Below the pieces are notes generated by a model. It made no database searches, was not told the DNA's origin, and saw nothing but the letters and a program-made list of their open reading frames with translations. The position numbers and the translations under genes are program-made. Shown here piece after piece: positions 1-10,562 of a DNA stretch of 64,000 nucleotides (position 1 is its first letter; each line of letters begins with the position of its first letter). Source of the stretch: Drosophila miranda (taxonomy: Eukaryota; Arthropoda; Insecta; Diptera; Drosophilidae). The stretch spans positions 5,973,001 to 6,037,000 of the forward strand of contig NW_022881614.1 of NCBI RefSeq assembly GCF_003369915.1, given 5' to 3'.

Positions 1-1
1 C

Positions 2-313
2 AAAGCTGTTCCATTTCGACGTGAAGTATCAGAACTACTGCTAGATCGGGAGCTACGAGAAGACTCAGACACCGAGAGGGAGTTGGCGGTAGAAGCCATC
101 TCGTTAATCTGCTGGAACTGTCATCAGACCGGTCACAGATATCAAGATTGCGTTTCAGAACGAAAAGTTTTTTGTTACGGCTGTGGAGCCGCGAACACTT
201 ATAAACCAAGTTGCGAAAAGTGTACAAAAAACTCCAAGTCCAGCACGCCGAAGTCGCAGTACAAACTGAAGACTTCGAGTGTGCTTCGCCATCAAGGCAC
301 AAACACCGATTAA
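2..313 (+). CDS. gag: Ty3/gypsy element A: Gag C-terminal end with two zinc knuckles (partial)
   Basis: Open from the window edge, so the Gag N-terminus lies outside. It encodes the nucleocapsid end of a retrotransposon Gag, which binds element RNA inside virus-like particles. Two consecutive CCHC/CCHC-like knuckles are visible, the first starting CWNCHQTGHRYQDC and the second starting CYGCG and ending CEKC. A short tail follows to a stop at 311-313. The next coding region (protease) is in the -1 frame and overlaps this one. A slippery heptamer lies at 226-232, just after the last Cys. The same knuckle pair followed by a -1 shift is seen in the element at 55.8 kb, so the two are probably relatives. 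Clade assignment beyond Ty3/gypsy is not attempted. Confidence 0.85.
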   Translation, partial: KAVPFRREVSELLLDRELREDSDTERELAVEAISLICWNCHQTGHRYQDCVSERKVFCYGCGAANTYKPSCEKCTKNSKSSTPKSQYKLKTSSVLRHQGTNTD

Positions 314-1090
314 CTTCGGAGCCAACAACAGTGACATCACTGATTACACCGGACTTTCAAAAAAGCAACAATGATTTAGCGTTGGATTGCAAACTCGGAT
401 CAAAAAAAATTTTAACTGGCTGTGAATTACCAGAGACCGTAGGGAAGAATAAATCTCGGGGAAAGAAGCGCATGATTCGATTCTGGCAAGAAGTAAAGAA
501 GAGTAAATCAGGTGTGGCGTATCTAAGCGCTCTCTCTGAAATGGCTAGAGATCCTCGTCCGTTTTTACCGATTCAACTGTTAGACCGCACAGTATACGTT
601 TTGCTGGATTCAGGAGCGTCCATCAGCAGTATAGGAGGTAACTTAGCGAGCGAAGTGATGTGCGGAAACGTACCTTACAAGAGAATCACGGAAAATGCTA
701 AAACCGCTGATAGAAGAGCACAACGGATAGCAGGGAAAATGAGGATAGACATCGAATACGGAGGTGATAAAAAGTCACTAGAGATTTATTTGATTCCTTC
801 ATTGAAACATGACCTATATCTCGGAATTGATTTCTGGAATTTATACGATTTACTGCCTAGTAGGTTGCGGGTATCAGAAATAGAGGCTCCGCGAACGAAG
901 GATAGTGAGGAACAACATTCGTTAACCAGAACCCAAAAGGACCAACTGTCCAAGGTCATAGACGCTTATCCCTCGTTCACTGTAAATGGCTTAGGTAAAA
1001 CGAACTTAATCACACACGTGATCGACGTAGGAAATGCCAAGCCAGTAAAACAAAGGCATTTTCCTGTTTCGCCAGCCGTTGAAAAGGCCA
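211..1090 (+). CDS. pol: Ty3/gypsy element A: pol N-terminal part, aspartic protease (interrupted by BEL insertion)
   Basis: This frame contains a retropepsin domain: strand plus active site around VLLDSGASIS (about nt 598-630), then a DLYLGIDFW segment near 810-840, the expected second hallmark of the fold. It would mature Gag-Pol inside particles. After the protease the reading goes on to the start of reverse transcriptase (through EKAM at 1081-1092), where the BEL element has landed. The same pol resumes at 6197. No independent start is needed because translation is expected by -1 frameshifting from gag. The frame stays open into the BEL LTR, but that tail is not pol. Confidence 0.85.
226..232 (+). 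promoter_or_regulatory. -1 ribosomal frameshift heptamer A AAA AAC (gag to pol, element A)
   Basis: The heptamer sits in register with the Gag codons AAA AAC and is followed by pol in the -1 frame. A perfect 7-bp stem (249-255 with 271-277) lies 16 nt downstream, somewhat further than the usual 5-9 nt. Heptamer and frame are seen; function is inferred. Confidence 0.7.
1086..1090. repeat. Target-site duplication, left copy (GGCCA)
   Basis: GGCCA directly precedes the BEL 5' LTR and recurs right after the 3' LTR at 6192-6196. Removing one copy plus the element joins element A's pol coding sequence without a frame change, so the insertion is into element A. Confidence 0.9.
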
Positions 1091-1622
1091 TGGACGGTTT
1101 TCTAAGGGTTAACTACTCAGTCCCCAGGCCTCGAGTGGGGAGCATCCAAAATTTAAGTTTTTATTTTCGAAAAAAAAAAATAAGAAATTCTGTGTTAAAA
1201 AAAAAAAATTGTTTGTTCCTAGTTAACAATTTTTTTGTTACTTTTTGGACTTTTGTTATCTTCTGTCCGTTCCGCATGGACATCAATTCTCAATTCTCAA
1301 GAGAGTGAGAGCGCTCTAACTGCGATTGCCCACTCGGAGAACGGCGTAGTTTCATGCTAGGGCGGCGTAACCTCGTTTCCGATCACCATGAAGAGTCTTC
1401 GTTTGCGTTTCGACGAAATCACAACGACAATTAGCAGTTGCAGCCGGCCGCGCTTAAACCCGTATTGTACTCTATACGCGATTAAGATTAAAGTTTAAGT
1501 TGATTGAAGTCCAAATGAATAAATCTCGAATTGTCTATATCGTGTAGTACATTATTAAACGCAAAGATTCCCCAGAGCATTTCTGCTCAACATTGAAATC
1601 TCGTATCGAGGATTTCACAACA
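1091..1622 (+). repeat. BEL element 5' LTR (532 bp, long form)
   Basis: It matches the 3' LTR (5828-6191) from TGGACGG to CACAACA, but holds about 182 extra bases at 1117-1298. The extra stretch is A/T-rich with A9-A12 runs and contains an inverted pair CCCC(AGG)...GGGG near 1123-1140. It lacks a 12-base stretch (about ACCCATTACATT) that the 3' LTR has. Confidence 0.9.
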
Positions 1623-2164
1623 TTTTTGGTGGCCAATGAGGGGAACCGCGTTTAATTCGTACTATACGCATATGATTCTACCTCGTTCCGCGTTCAGTTA
1701 AATGTACAAATAAAATCATATTTTACCGGCTGCAACTGTAAACGGCAAACACAACGCAAACCAACGGTTTATCCAACAGCCGCTATCTCTCGCACGAAGC
1801 AGGGACAAAGAAGACCAGACGATAGCTCTGCGCCTGGACAGTAGCACACAACAACAACACAAGCAGACGGTTAGACAGCAGCCTCTCTCTCGTGCAAAGC
1901 AGAGACCAAGAGACCAACGAGCGTTCTGTTGCTGCACATCATCTCTAGACACAAGGCCTCAACTCAACGCTCACAGTAGCACAGTTTCTGCTCTCCGCTC
2001 GGACAACACCAACAACAACGACTCGCAAGTTCTCTTAAGCTACGCTTTAAGCAAAGAGAAGCACTCCCGAGTACCAGAGTAAGTGTTTCGTTGTGGGTAT
2101 TTTGTACAAGGTCAAAGAGAGTGCAACTAAGGGTGAGAAAGGTACATACACATATAACAGCAAC
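1623..2164 (+). other. BEL element 5' leader
   Basis: Non-coding stretch between the 5' LTR and the gag ATG. It starts with a TTTTTGGTGGCC primer-binding-like segment and is rich in AACAACAAC-type and CTCTCTCGTGCAAAGCAG repeats (similar blocks near 1785-1810 and 1880-1905). No convincing ORF. Confidence 0.5.
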
Positions 2165-4285
2165 ATGTCAACAGCCGAGTCCCACTACCTCGAAGCCGAT
2201 CCTCAGGTGGAGATCGACAATCTCAGTGTTATTCAGACAAATCTCATTGCGAGGGTTAATCAAACGGTGCGTAATTTCAGAAAGGATGGCGCAGATCGGA
2301 AAACAAAAGCTTATTTTCAAACGCGCTTACAAACTTTGCAACGGTTCTTAGGTGAATTTGAGCAAAATCATCAACGTTTACTAATACTTCGATGTCCAAG
2401 TACGCATAGTTATGTGTCCAGCGAAGTGGCCTTTCGCTTTGATGAAGACTATACAACGGCATTCAGAATCATATCAGAGGCCTACGAAAATGTATGTCCA
2501 AGAGCACCACCGGTACAGCAGAATCCGGAGCCAGCAAATCCATCTGTATCATCAGTGCAATTGCCCAAGCTACCTGTACCGACATTTACAGGCAAGTTTG
2601 TGGATTGGCCGGCATTTCACGATGCATTTGTTCAATTCATCCATAACAACCAGAAACTGTCCGACGTCCAAAGGTTTCATTTCCTGAAGCAAGCTCTTCC
2701 CTCGGATCGCGACGAGGATATTCAGCAGATGGCGCTTGCGGGAAATAACTATGCAACAGCTTGGAGTCTCGTCCTCAAGCGATACGACAACAAACGGCTG
2801 CAGTTTATGTACCATATGAACGGTTTGTATGACTTGCCACAGTTGACAAAGGAGCAGTCTGCTGATATAAAACATATGCTTAATGTTGCGACGGTTTGTC
2901 TCAATGCTTTCAAGAATCTAGATGTTCAGCATTGGATGGCTCATCATCTCACTTCCAGACTGCCAAGCACGACACTGCAAGCTTGGGAGCTCCATCTCGG
3001 TAGCTCTGCCGAACTTGCCACATTTTCTCAGCTACAATCATTTCTCAACGACCGTCTTGTCAGCATCGATGTGTTCGAAAACCGAGGCCACTCCACGACG
3101 CGGACACCTGTGCCGCAGCCTGTCAATCAAAGGCACCCGAAGAAGTCAGTTGGCAACGTAACATACAAGGGCAACAGTTTCCACGCCAAGACTGCGGTTG
3201 CCGAACACACTCGCTGCCCTCACTGTAGCGACAGTCACAATCTTCGGCATTGCCCGGACCTTTTGTCCAAGGACTGCTTTGCAAGGAAAGCCATCGTAGA
3301 TCATGCAAAGGCATGCCTCAACTGTCTGAGCCGTTCCCATGCACTTTCAAAATGTACCAGTAAAAGGAACTGCACGCAGTGTGGTCAAAGACACCATACA
3401 CTGCTGCACTTCCCAACTCCTGCTCAGGTGGCAACACAGCCTCACGCAGCCTCCCATAGCGCTCGTTCCGGTAACTCCTGGCAGTATACAACGAGCGACT
3501 CATCTGGCAGGGCTACACCTACGCAACTCTACGCTAGGACCCCACTTCCTACTCAGAGCACTGCACAGCCTCTCCCAGTTGTTCCCATACAGAACGGATT
3601 CATACAGAACTTGCCATATGTCGAGCAAATTCAAGTACCACGATGGCTGCGCTTCAACATCCACGAGCTTGCGTCATTACAGTTACATGTTTTCTGCGAT
3701 GGATCATCACTGGCGTATGCAGCATGTGCATATATTCGTGCAGAGCTACCAAACGGAATGATTCAAACTCATTTGCTAGCTGCACGCAGTCGAGTCACAC
3801 CCACGAAACCGATCACAATTCCACGAGTCGAACTTTCGGGTGCGCTGCTGGCAGTTAAACTGGCAAAATGGATCCGGGACCAACTTCGCACTGCAGGACC
3901 ACCTATGGCAACCTTCTATTGGTCAGATGCTACTATCGTTTTGTTTTGGATAAATGGAGATCCCCACCGATGGCAAACCTTTGTGTCAAATCGCGTTGGA
4001 CAGATTTTGGAGCATAGTACATCAACTCAGTGGAGACATGTACCTACTGCGGTAAACCCAGCGAACTGCGCAACTCTTGGCTTAACACCACAAGAGTTAG
4101 CAGTACATCCATTATGGTGGTCTGGACCATCATGGCTACAGCAGCCGGAAAGCCAATGGCCGGCAAACGGAGTTCCCAGTCAGGACATCGACAGGAGAAA
4201 CCATCAGTTTTGTTCCAAAATGCTGTGCAAATCTCGGAGGCTCCAGAAGCCTTCATCCAAAACTCGACCTCATACGACAGGTTAA
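2165..4285 (+). pseudogene. BEL Gag fused in frame to RNase H remnant (protease and RT deleted)
   Basis: The start chosen is ATG 2165 (MSTAESHYLE). Residues about 1-340 are a BEL Gag with the DUF1759-type core (LPKLPVPTFTG, WPAFHDAF, LVLKRYDN). A Cys/His-rich segment follows (CPHCSDSHNLRHC, then CLNCLSRSHALSKC and CTQCGQRHH). At about nt 3610 the sequence passes directly into QVPRWLRFN and a BEL RNase H domain (FCDGSS, IPRVELSGALLA, FYWSDATIVLFWI). Retropepsin and reverse transcriptase, normally hundreds of residues between these parts, are absent, yet the frame is kept. The usual late RNase H motif NPAD reads NPAN. A frameshift near 4190 separates it from the integrase. It is therefore a defective fusion ORF of 700 codons or so. 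Confidence 0.85.
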
Positions 4286-5739
4286 TATCAGTCATGGCAT
4301 CTGTTCTACGGTTTATACATAACATTCAAGCCAAAGGGGACAAACTGTCTGGACCACTGAGTGTGCAGGAGCTCGACAACGCTTTAATTCATCTCGTTCG
4401 CAGCATTCAACAGGTGGTCTACGCGACAGAGATATTGAGGTTGAAAGGAAACAAGGCACTATCGGGCACACACAAGCTGTGTCAATTATCCCCATTTCTA
4501 GATGACCAACAAATTCTACGAGTCAGAGGTCGACTGCGAAATGCAATGCACCTTCCGATAAGCCAGCGACAACCAATGATCATTCCCAATCATCATCATT
4601 TTACCGATCTCGTCGTGCGTAATGCCCACCGTCTCGCACTCCACGGCGGCACCGAATTAACGCTGGCCACTATTCGACACAAATTCTGGATAGTCAACGG
4701 AAAACAAACTGTCAAACGCATTCTTCGACAATGCGTCCGATGTTTTCGTCACCGACCGAAACCAGCAGCACAATTTATGGCCGATCTTCCCCTACATAGA
4801 GTCAATCCGCCAACTCGTGCATTCATCGCCACCGGAGTGGACTATACAGGCGCGTTCGAAATTCAAGCATCCAGATTCCGTGGACACACAAACTACAAGG
4901 CGTATATCGCAGTTTTCATCTGTTTGGCTACAAAGGCAATTCATCTTGAAGCGGTCACGGGCTTAACCACCGAACACTTTCTCATGGCCCTACAACGTTT
5001 CATCGCGCGTCGGGGCTACTGTCAACACATGTATAGCGACTGCGGCACGAACTTCATTGGTGCCGACCGGACTCTTCAAACCTGGCAAATACATTTGAAA
5101 CGAGAGCTACCCACAACTGTAATACCTGCTTTAGCGGCCCGAAACGTCCAATGGCATTTTAATCCACCGCATAGTCCTAATTTCGGAGGACTTTGGGAGG
5201 CAAATGTAAAGTCTGTCAAAACACATCTCTATCGAGCCTTTTCAGGATATAAAATGACCTACGAACAACTTGCTACAGTGCTAACACAAATTGAAGCCTG
5301 TTTAAATTCCAGGCCATTATGTCCACTAAGCGCGGAGCCGGAGGACCTAGCTGTCCTCACCCCGGCACATTTTCTTATTGGAGATTCATTATTAGCACCG
5401 CCGGATGTAACGACAAGGGATGTTCCACTCGCAGTCCAATTTATGGAAGGACAGAAAATGATCCGGCAATTTTGGAAACGTTGGAGTTCGGATTGGCTAT
5501 CACATCTTCAAGCCCGTCCAAAGTGGCGACATGAAACCGACAATCTACAAGTCAGCGATCTAGTAATTGTCAAGGATGACCGACTGCCACCCAACGAGTG
5601 GAAACTGGGAAGGATAATAGAAGTTCACCCTGGAGCTGACAGTTTAGTCAGAGTCGCAACTGTTAAAACAGTATCAGGCGTATACAAACGATCGGTCTCT
5701 AAACTATGTCGGCTACCGTTGCCACAGACCTCAGAATAA
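4190..5739 (+). CDS. BEL integrase (C-terminal part of pol)
   Basis: This frame picks up the pol sequence after the break near 4190 and runs to TAA/TGA-terminated 5739. Visible in order are an HHCC zinc-binding region (HRLALHGG, then CVRCFRHRP), a DDE core (TGVDYTGAF; YSDCGTNFIG; GGLWEANVKS), and a C-terminal domain ending near KLCRLPLPQ. It would join element DNA to the host genome, but this copy has no upstream protease or RT and is out of frame with the Gag-RNase H fusion. The catalytic D, D, E positions all look intact. Confidence 0.88.
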
Positions 5740-5814
5740 TCCTACCACCGTTGCTAGCTCTATTCACAGAGCATTCACATGTGACATCCTTTGGTTTCTA
5801 ATACTGGTCCCAGT

Positions 5815-5827
5815 ATTGGGGGCGGCA
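5815..5827 (+). promoter_or_regulatory. BEL polypurine tract
   Basis: GGGGGCGGCA-type purine run directly before the 3' LTR, the expected plus-strand primer position. Confidence 0.6.
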
Positions 5828-6191
5828 TGGACGGTTTTCTAAGGGTTAAACTACAAAGAGAGTGAGAGCGCTCTAACTGCGATTGCCCACTCGGAGAACG
5901 GCATCGTTTCATGCTAGGGCGGCGTAACCTCGTTTCCGATCACCATGAAGAGTCTTCGTTTGCGTTTCGACGAAATCACAACGACAATTAGCAGTTGCAG
6001 CCGGCCGCGCTTAAACCCGTATTACCCATTACATTGTACTCTATACGCGATTAAGATTAAAGTTTAAGTTGATTGAAGTCCAAATGAATAAATCTCGAAT
6101 TGTCTATATCGTGTAGTACATTATTAAACGCAAAGATTCCCCAGAGCATTTCTGCTCAACATTGAAATCTCGTATCGAGGATTTCACAACA
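5828..6191 (+). repeat. BEL element 3' LTR (364 bp, short form)
   Basis: It starts TGGACGG and ends CACAACA. Compared with the 5' LTR it lacks the 182-bp block and carries an extra 12 bp near 6023-6034. It is followed by the right target duplication GGCCA at 6192-6196. Confidence 0.92.
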
Positions 6192-6196
6192 GGCCA
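6192..6196. repeat. Target-site duplication, right copy (GGCCA)
   Basis: Second copy of the duplication described at 1086-1090; element A pol resumes here. Confidence 0.9.
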
Positions 6197-8523
6197 TGTA
6201 TACCGAAATAGACCGGATGTTACAGTTAGGTGTGATTGAGGAATCGGACAGTCCGTGGTCCTCACCGATAGTAATGGTTACTAAGCCCGGAAAGGTTCGG
6301 ATCTGCTTAGATTGTCGAAAGGTAAACGGTTTCACAGAAAAGGACGCTTATCCTTTGCCTCAGATTAGTGGCATTCTTAGCCGACTGCCGAAACCAGAAT
6401 ACATCACGAGTCTCGATTTGAAGGACGCCTACTGGCAAGTACCGTTACAGCTCAAGTCTCGTGATAAGACCGCGTTTACGGTTCCAGGTAGGCCTCTGTA
6501 CCAATTCAAGGTAATGCCGTTTGGATTGTGTAATGCCACCAGCACCATGTCTCGCTTAATGGATAAAGTAGTTCCAGCCCGGTTGCGGAACGAAGTATTC
6601 GTTTATTTAGACGATTTATTAGTTGTTTCCTCGAATTTTGAAAAGCACCTAGAGGTTTTGTCAGAGATATCTAGGCATCTGAAACAAGCAGGATTGACGA
6701 TCAATATTGCTAAAAGTCATTTCTGCATGCGACGAGTGCGTTACCTAGGTCATGTCATAGGAGATGGGGGTATCCGGACAGATCCCGAGAAGATCAAGGC
6801 GATCACCAGTTATCCCTTACCCAAAACTCTAAAGGGACTGAGAAGTTTTATGGGTTTATGCGGATGGTATCGTAAATTCGTACCAAATTTCGCTTCGCTC
6901 TCTGCTCCATTAACGGACGTCATGACCACCAAACGGAAATTCGCTTTGACGGATGAAGCGGTAAAAGCTTTTGACGCCTTGAAGCAATGTCTCTGCGAAG
7001 CCCCGGTACTGAGAAGTCCAGATTTTACAAAACCGTTCTACATTCATTGCGACGCCAGCAAAACAGGAGTGGGAGGAGTATTAGTACAGTTGTCCAAAGA
7101 GGGAGACGAATGCCCTATTGCCTTCGTTTCAAAGAAGTTGAACAGAGCGCAACGTAATTACACTGTGACGGAGCAGGAATGCTTGGTGGCAATAGTATCT
7201 TTGAAGAACTTCAGAGCATACGTGGAAGGTCATGAGTTCACGATCATAACCGATCACGCCTCGTTAAAATGGCTTATGTCCAACACAGATCTAAGTTCCC
7301 GGTTAGCTCGTTGGGCCATTGCTCTGCAGAGGTATCGATTCAAGATCGAACATCGTAAAGGTGCGCAGAACGTAGTACCCGATTTTTTGTCCCGGGTCAA
7401 CGAAGCTGAAGTAGCAGCTTTGGATTCACCTGATGGGTCGTTGGTCGATTTATCTTCTAAACACTTCTTATCGTCCGAATATACGGATTTAGTACAGAAG
7501 GTCCAGGCTAACCAGGACCAGCTGCCTGACTTAAAAACGGATAAGGGATTTGTGTACCGTCGCGCTGAACATCTGACCGGAGAACAAGTTCACGACGAGT
7601 ACGCTTGGAAGCTGTGGATACCAAAGATAATGGTTCCCGAAGTGCTTGCGCGCGCTCACGACAATTCGTTAGCGTCCCACGGAGGAATCCACAAGACTAT
7701 TGAACGCATAAGGCGACATTATTTCTGGCCTGGTCTAGTATCCGACGTAAAAGCACACATCAATGCTTGTCTCGTGTGTCGTGTGACGACCAAAGCCCCG
7801 AATTATGTTCTTCGACCTCCGTTAGGGAAAGCGCCGGAGAGTCAGCGGTTCTTTCAAAGACTGTTCGTGGATTTCCTGGGACCTTATCCCAGGTCGAGAG
7901 GCGGAAACATAGGCATTTTTATCGTACTGGACCACTTCTCGAAATACGTCTTCCTGAAGCCCGTCAAGAAAATAAGCGCTGACGTGGTGGTTAAGTATCT
8001 CGAAACTGAATTATTCATGACGTTTGGTGTTCCCGAAACAATCGTATCTGATAATGGATCCCAGCTCCGATCCGAATCGTTTCGAAAGCTAAGATCCGCG
8101 TCTCATGCTAGTATAGGGACTACCCCGTACTACATGGTGTTTGGCCAGCATATGGTCACCGCCGGGTCGACATATTCGCTACTCAGGAAATTAAAGTTAC
8201 TAGACGATCGATCCTTGGTATTCAACAGACCCGACTCGCTTGAAATCATACGCAAGGGCGCCTGTGTACAAATGCAGAAGATGCACGATCAAAACGAGAA
8301 GCGATACAACCTGCGCTCAAGACAAGTAGATTTCGCCGTAGGTCAGGAAGTGTTCCGGAGGAACTTCAAGCAAAGCTGTTTCCAAACAGGGTACAGTGCC
8401 AAATTCGGACAAGCGTTTGTGAAGGCTCGAGTTCGAAGAAAGCTTGGCGGTGCGTATTATGAATTGGACGACTTGCAAGGACGATCTTTGGGGAACTACC
8501 ACGCAAAGGACATACGACAATGA
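6197..8523 (+). pseudogene. pol: Ty3/gypsy element A: pol remainder, RT, RNase H, integrase with internal deletion
   Basis: Continuation of the pol split by BEL. Reverse transcriptase is complete, with CLDCRKVNG, LDLKDAYWQVPL, MPFGLCNA and the catalytic YLDD. RNase H follows (FYIHCDASK, TVTEQECLA-like segment, ITDHASLKWL), then integrase with the H/H/C/C finger (HDNSLASHGG, CLVCRVTTK) and the first two catalytic Asp (VDFLGPYP, VSDNGSQ). After SESFRK (about nt 8090) the sequence jumps to the end of the core (TPYYMVFGQ). Comparison with the sibling integrase at 57.7-58.6 kb shows that the segment with the catalytic Glu is missing. The C-terminus (VFRRNFKQS, GNYHAKDIRQ) is present. Splitting plus deletion make it non-functional. 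Confidence 0.87.
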
Positions 8524-8578
8524 TAAGTCGCTTCATGCTGTATCAGCCTAGGAGATGTAACCACCCCTAGTCTGATCT

Positions 8579-8590
8579 GGTGGGGGGCTT
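8579..8590 (+). promoter_or_regulatory. Element A polypurine tract
   Basis: GGTGGGGGGCTT directly precedes the TGTAGCGGGC that I take as the LTR start, 60 bases or so after the pol stop. Confidence 0.6.
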
Positions 8591-8725
8591 TGTAGCGGGC
8601 CTAAAGCGACGTAGAAGAAGTCGATAGGTTTGGCGGGAAGGATTAATCGGCTAAGATTTGAAAGAAAAATTGAAAGTCAAGACCATGATATCGATCTCGG
8701 GGCCAGGGATACATGCTGCCACCCT

Positions 8726-8815
8726 TTGACAGGCACAGGGTTACTTTGACCTGTTGACAGGCGCAGTGTTACTTTGACCTGTTAACGCGCAGAGATGCTT
8801 TGGACATCTGACAGG
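8726..8815 (+). repeat. Tandem repeat in LTR, about 28-bp period, three copies
   Basis: TTGACAGGCACAGGGTTACT recurs as TTGACAGGCGCAGTGTTACT 28 bases on, with a decayed third copy. It lies in the putative U3 upstream of the TATA-like box, so it may be an enhancer-type repeat. Confidence 0.7.
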
Positions 8816-9070
8816 CCATGTCAAATTCCTTTTCCGGTTAAAGATCTCGTCGAGTACGGGTGTGCGCGCAAACGAATCTTTTGTAAGAAGTGCCATCATA
8901 GGAAAATTCCATTGTGAAACAACTCGACACGGTACGGAAAAGACATACCTTTCTGTTGATCGCGATATTTTGGCTCACGCACCCGCTGATTCCCTTGATC
9001 GTACAAGTGGAGTGACGGGGCACGGGAGTCTCGCGACAGATCCCGCTCGGAGGAAAGACGCCACAGCTTC

Positions 9071-9125
9071 AAAGACCGGACGGTCTTTCGCTTATTGCGT
9101 GGGGCAGCGACCCACGCTATTTAAA
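9071..9125 (+). promoter_or_regulatory. Putative LTR promoter: palindrome plus TATTTAAA
   Basis: AAAGACCG-GA-CGGTCTTT (9071-9088) is a perfect 8-bp inverted repeat. TATTTAAA follows at 9118-9125, with a CAGTC-type initiator about 25 bases later. Promoter role is inferred from spacing. Confidence 0.5.
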
Positions 9126-10562
9126 CGCACCCCATCGTCCAGTCGCTGGCTAAGTAAGCCGCAGAGCGCAGTCAGCCGGGGGCTGGAATAAGCAAACGCC
9201 TTCCCGCTTGGGACCCTTCGCCTGCGAGGAGCACCCTAGACAGGGTTAAACAGCAGCGCGCGCCAAGGCGCGTGAAGAAGAAGCAGGAGCAGATCAGGGA
9301 TGCTGCAGTGCTAAAGCCACCTGCGGCCTTCGTTTTCTCGGTTGCCCGAGCGCAGACCATGCTGGATTAATGCGATCCACTGCGGCCCTCGTCTTCCTGG
9401 TTGCCCAATCGTCGGCCAAACAGAGGCAGAATTCTCCGCCTTCGGCTGTCCTCTTCGCCCCGACTCTGTCCAAGATTCCTCTTCCAGCAGCTTCAGGGAG
9501 CACAGTTCACCAAATCATAGGGTTCAGCGGATGCTAGCCTCGTCTATTACCATCCTAATGTTTAAAGTATAAAAATCTCACAAAATTTGTAGATTCATGA
9601 AGAATAATTATCAGCCAACCTCATTAACGTTCAAGTTCCCCCTGGGAGTTCGGGAAATGTGTTCAGAATTTGCAGTTATAAGTATTGTTAAGACATCGCT
9701 AGTTTAATTCATTTTCGTTACACATTCGTTAAACTCATATCATGCTTAAGCAATCTTTATAAATATTCACAAGCTATTGTTGTCAGTTAAGTTCGGATTG
9801 AATTGTCAGGGAGAAAATTCCCCCAAAAGTTCTGTGGCTCCACATACAAGGAGTAGGTCGAAGTTGGGAATTCTGAGTTGTAGCAAGAGATAGAGTCTTC
9901 GTACTGTAAACCACCTTTCCGAATTAACGCTTGTTTTCAGCCTACGCCGGAAGATCGATCTTTCGTCGTTGGAAATTGAACAGTGAGTGAGTAAGCATAC
10001 CTTCCAAAAGTTGAAATGTACGTAGTTTTGAAAACCAACTGATCCTTGCCCAACCTCGCGAATTTGAAACCTCTGACCCCTGCCTATTGAGGCTTTGCCT
10101 TGAGCGATCTGATCGTTGGCTAATTAGAGATGCCATCTGCATCCAGTCATCGACTGAACTCCGCATAGGAGATCACGTTTTGTCAGCCAGACCGCCTCTT
10201 TGATTTTCGACTCATTCCGAAGTTAAAAGATTTAATGATTTTTCCACATTTGTGCGAAAAGCGAAAGTAACGAACTTAAAGTATTCAATGATTTTCCCAT
10301 GTTATGCGAAAAGCGAAATTTATGAATTTAATTAGAATTTAACTCGAACCTATTTTTAGTAGTTATTAAGATCATTTACTATGTTGCCATATCGGATTTA
10401 ATTTTTGTGTTAAGGAAATAATGTTGAAGTTTAGATAAAAGAACAAAATGGACTCAATGCTAGCTCGCGCGTTTTCGTAAAAGGTCAAAAGGGGTCATCG
10501 AAGAACGGCTATTCCGTGAGGATGACCAAAGGCCACCCCCAAAGCCGACGAGCTAGAGCCGG

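Larger units (their letters stand above)
1091..6191 (+). mobile_element. BEL/Pao LTR retrotransposon, internally deleted, nested in element A
   Basis: LTRs begin TGGACGG and end CACAACA, flanked by the 5-bp duplication GGCCA. The internal region has a BEL-type Gag (DUF1759-like), a BEL-type RNase H and a BEL-type integrase in the plus orientation. Protease and reverse transcriptase are missing, so the copy is non-autonomous. The leader after the 5' LTR starts TTTTTGGTGGCC, consistent with the primer-binding region of this superfamily. The two LTRs differ in length and by point changes, so the insertion is not brand new. Confidence 0.92.
8591..10440 (+). repeat. Element A 3' LTR (start clear, end not resolved)
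   Basis: The LTR begins TGTAGCGGGC after the polypurine tract. The matching 5' LTR is outside the window, so the right end cannot be fixed; sequence of this character continues to roughly 10.4 kb. It holds a tandem repeat (8726-8815), a palindrome plus TATA-type box (9071-9125), and an imperfect duplicated A/T-rich block near 10220-10325 (GCGAAAAGCGAAA recurs). No credible coding sequence. Confidence 0.5.

Noticed and set aside
1123..1310. Extra 182 bp of the BEL 5' LTR as a separate transposon
   Set aside because: No target duplication or terminal repeats; an LTR length variant is simpler.
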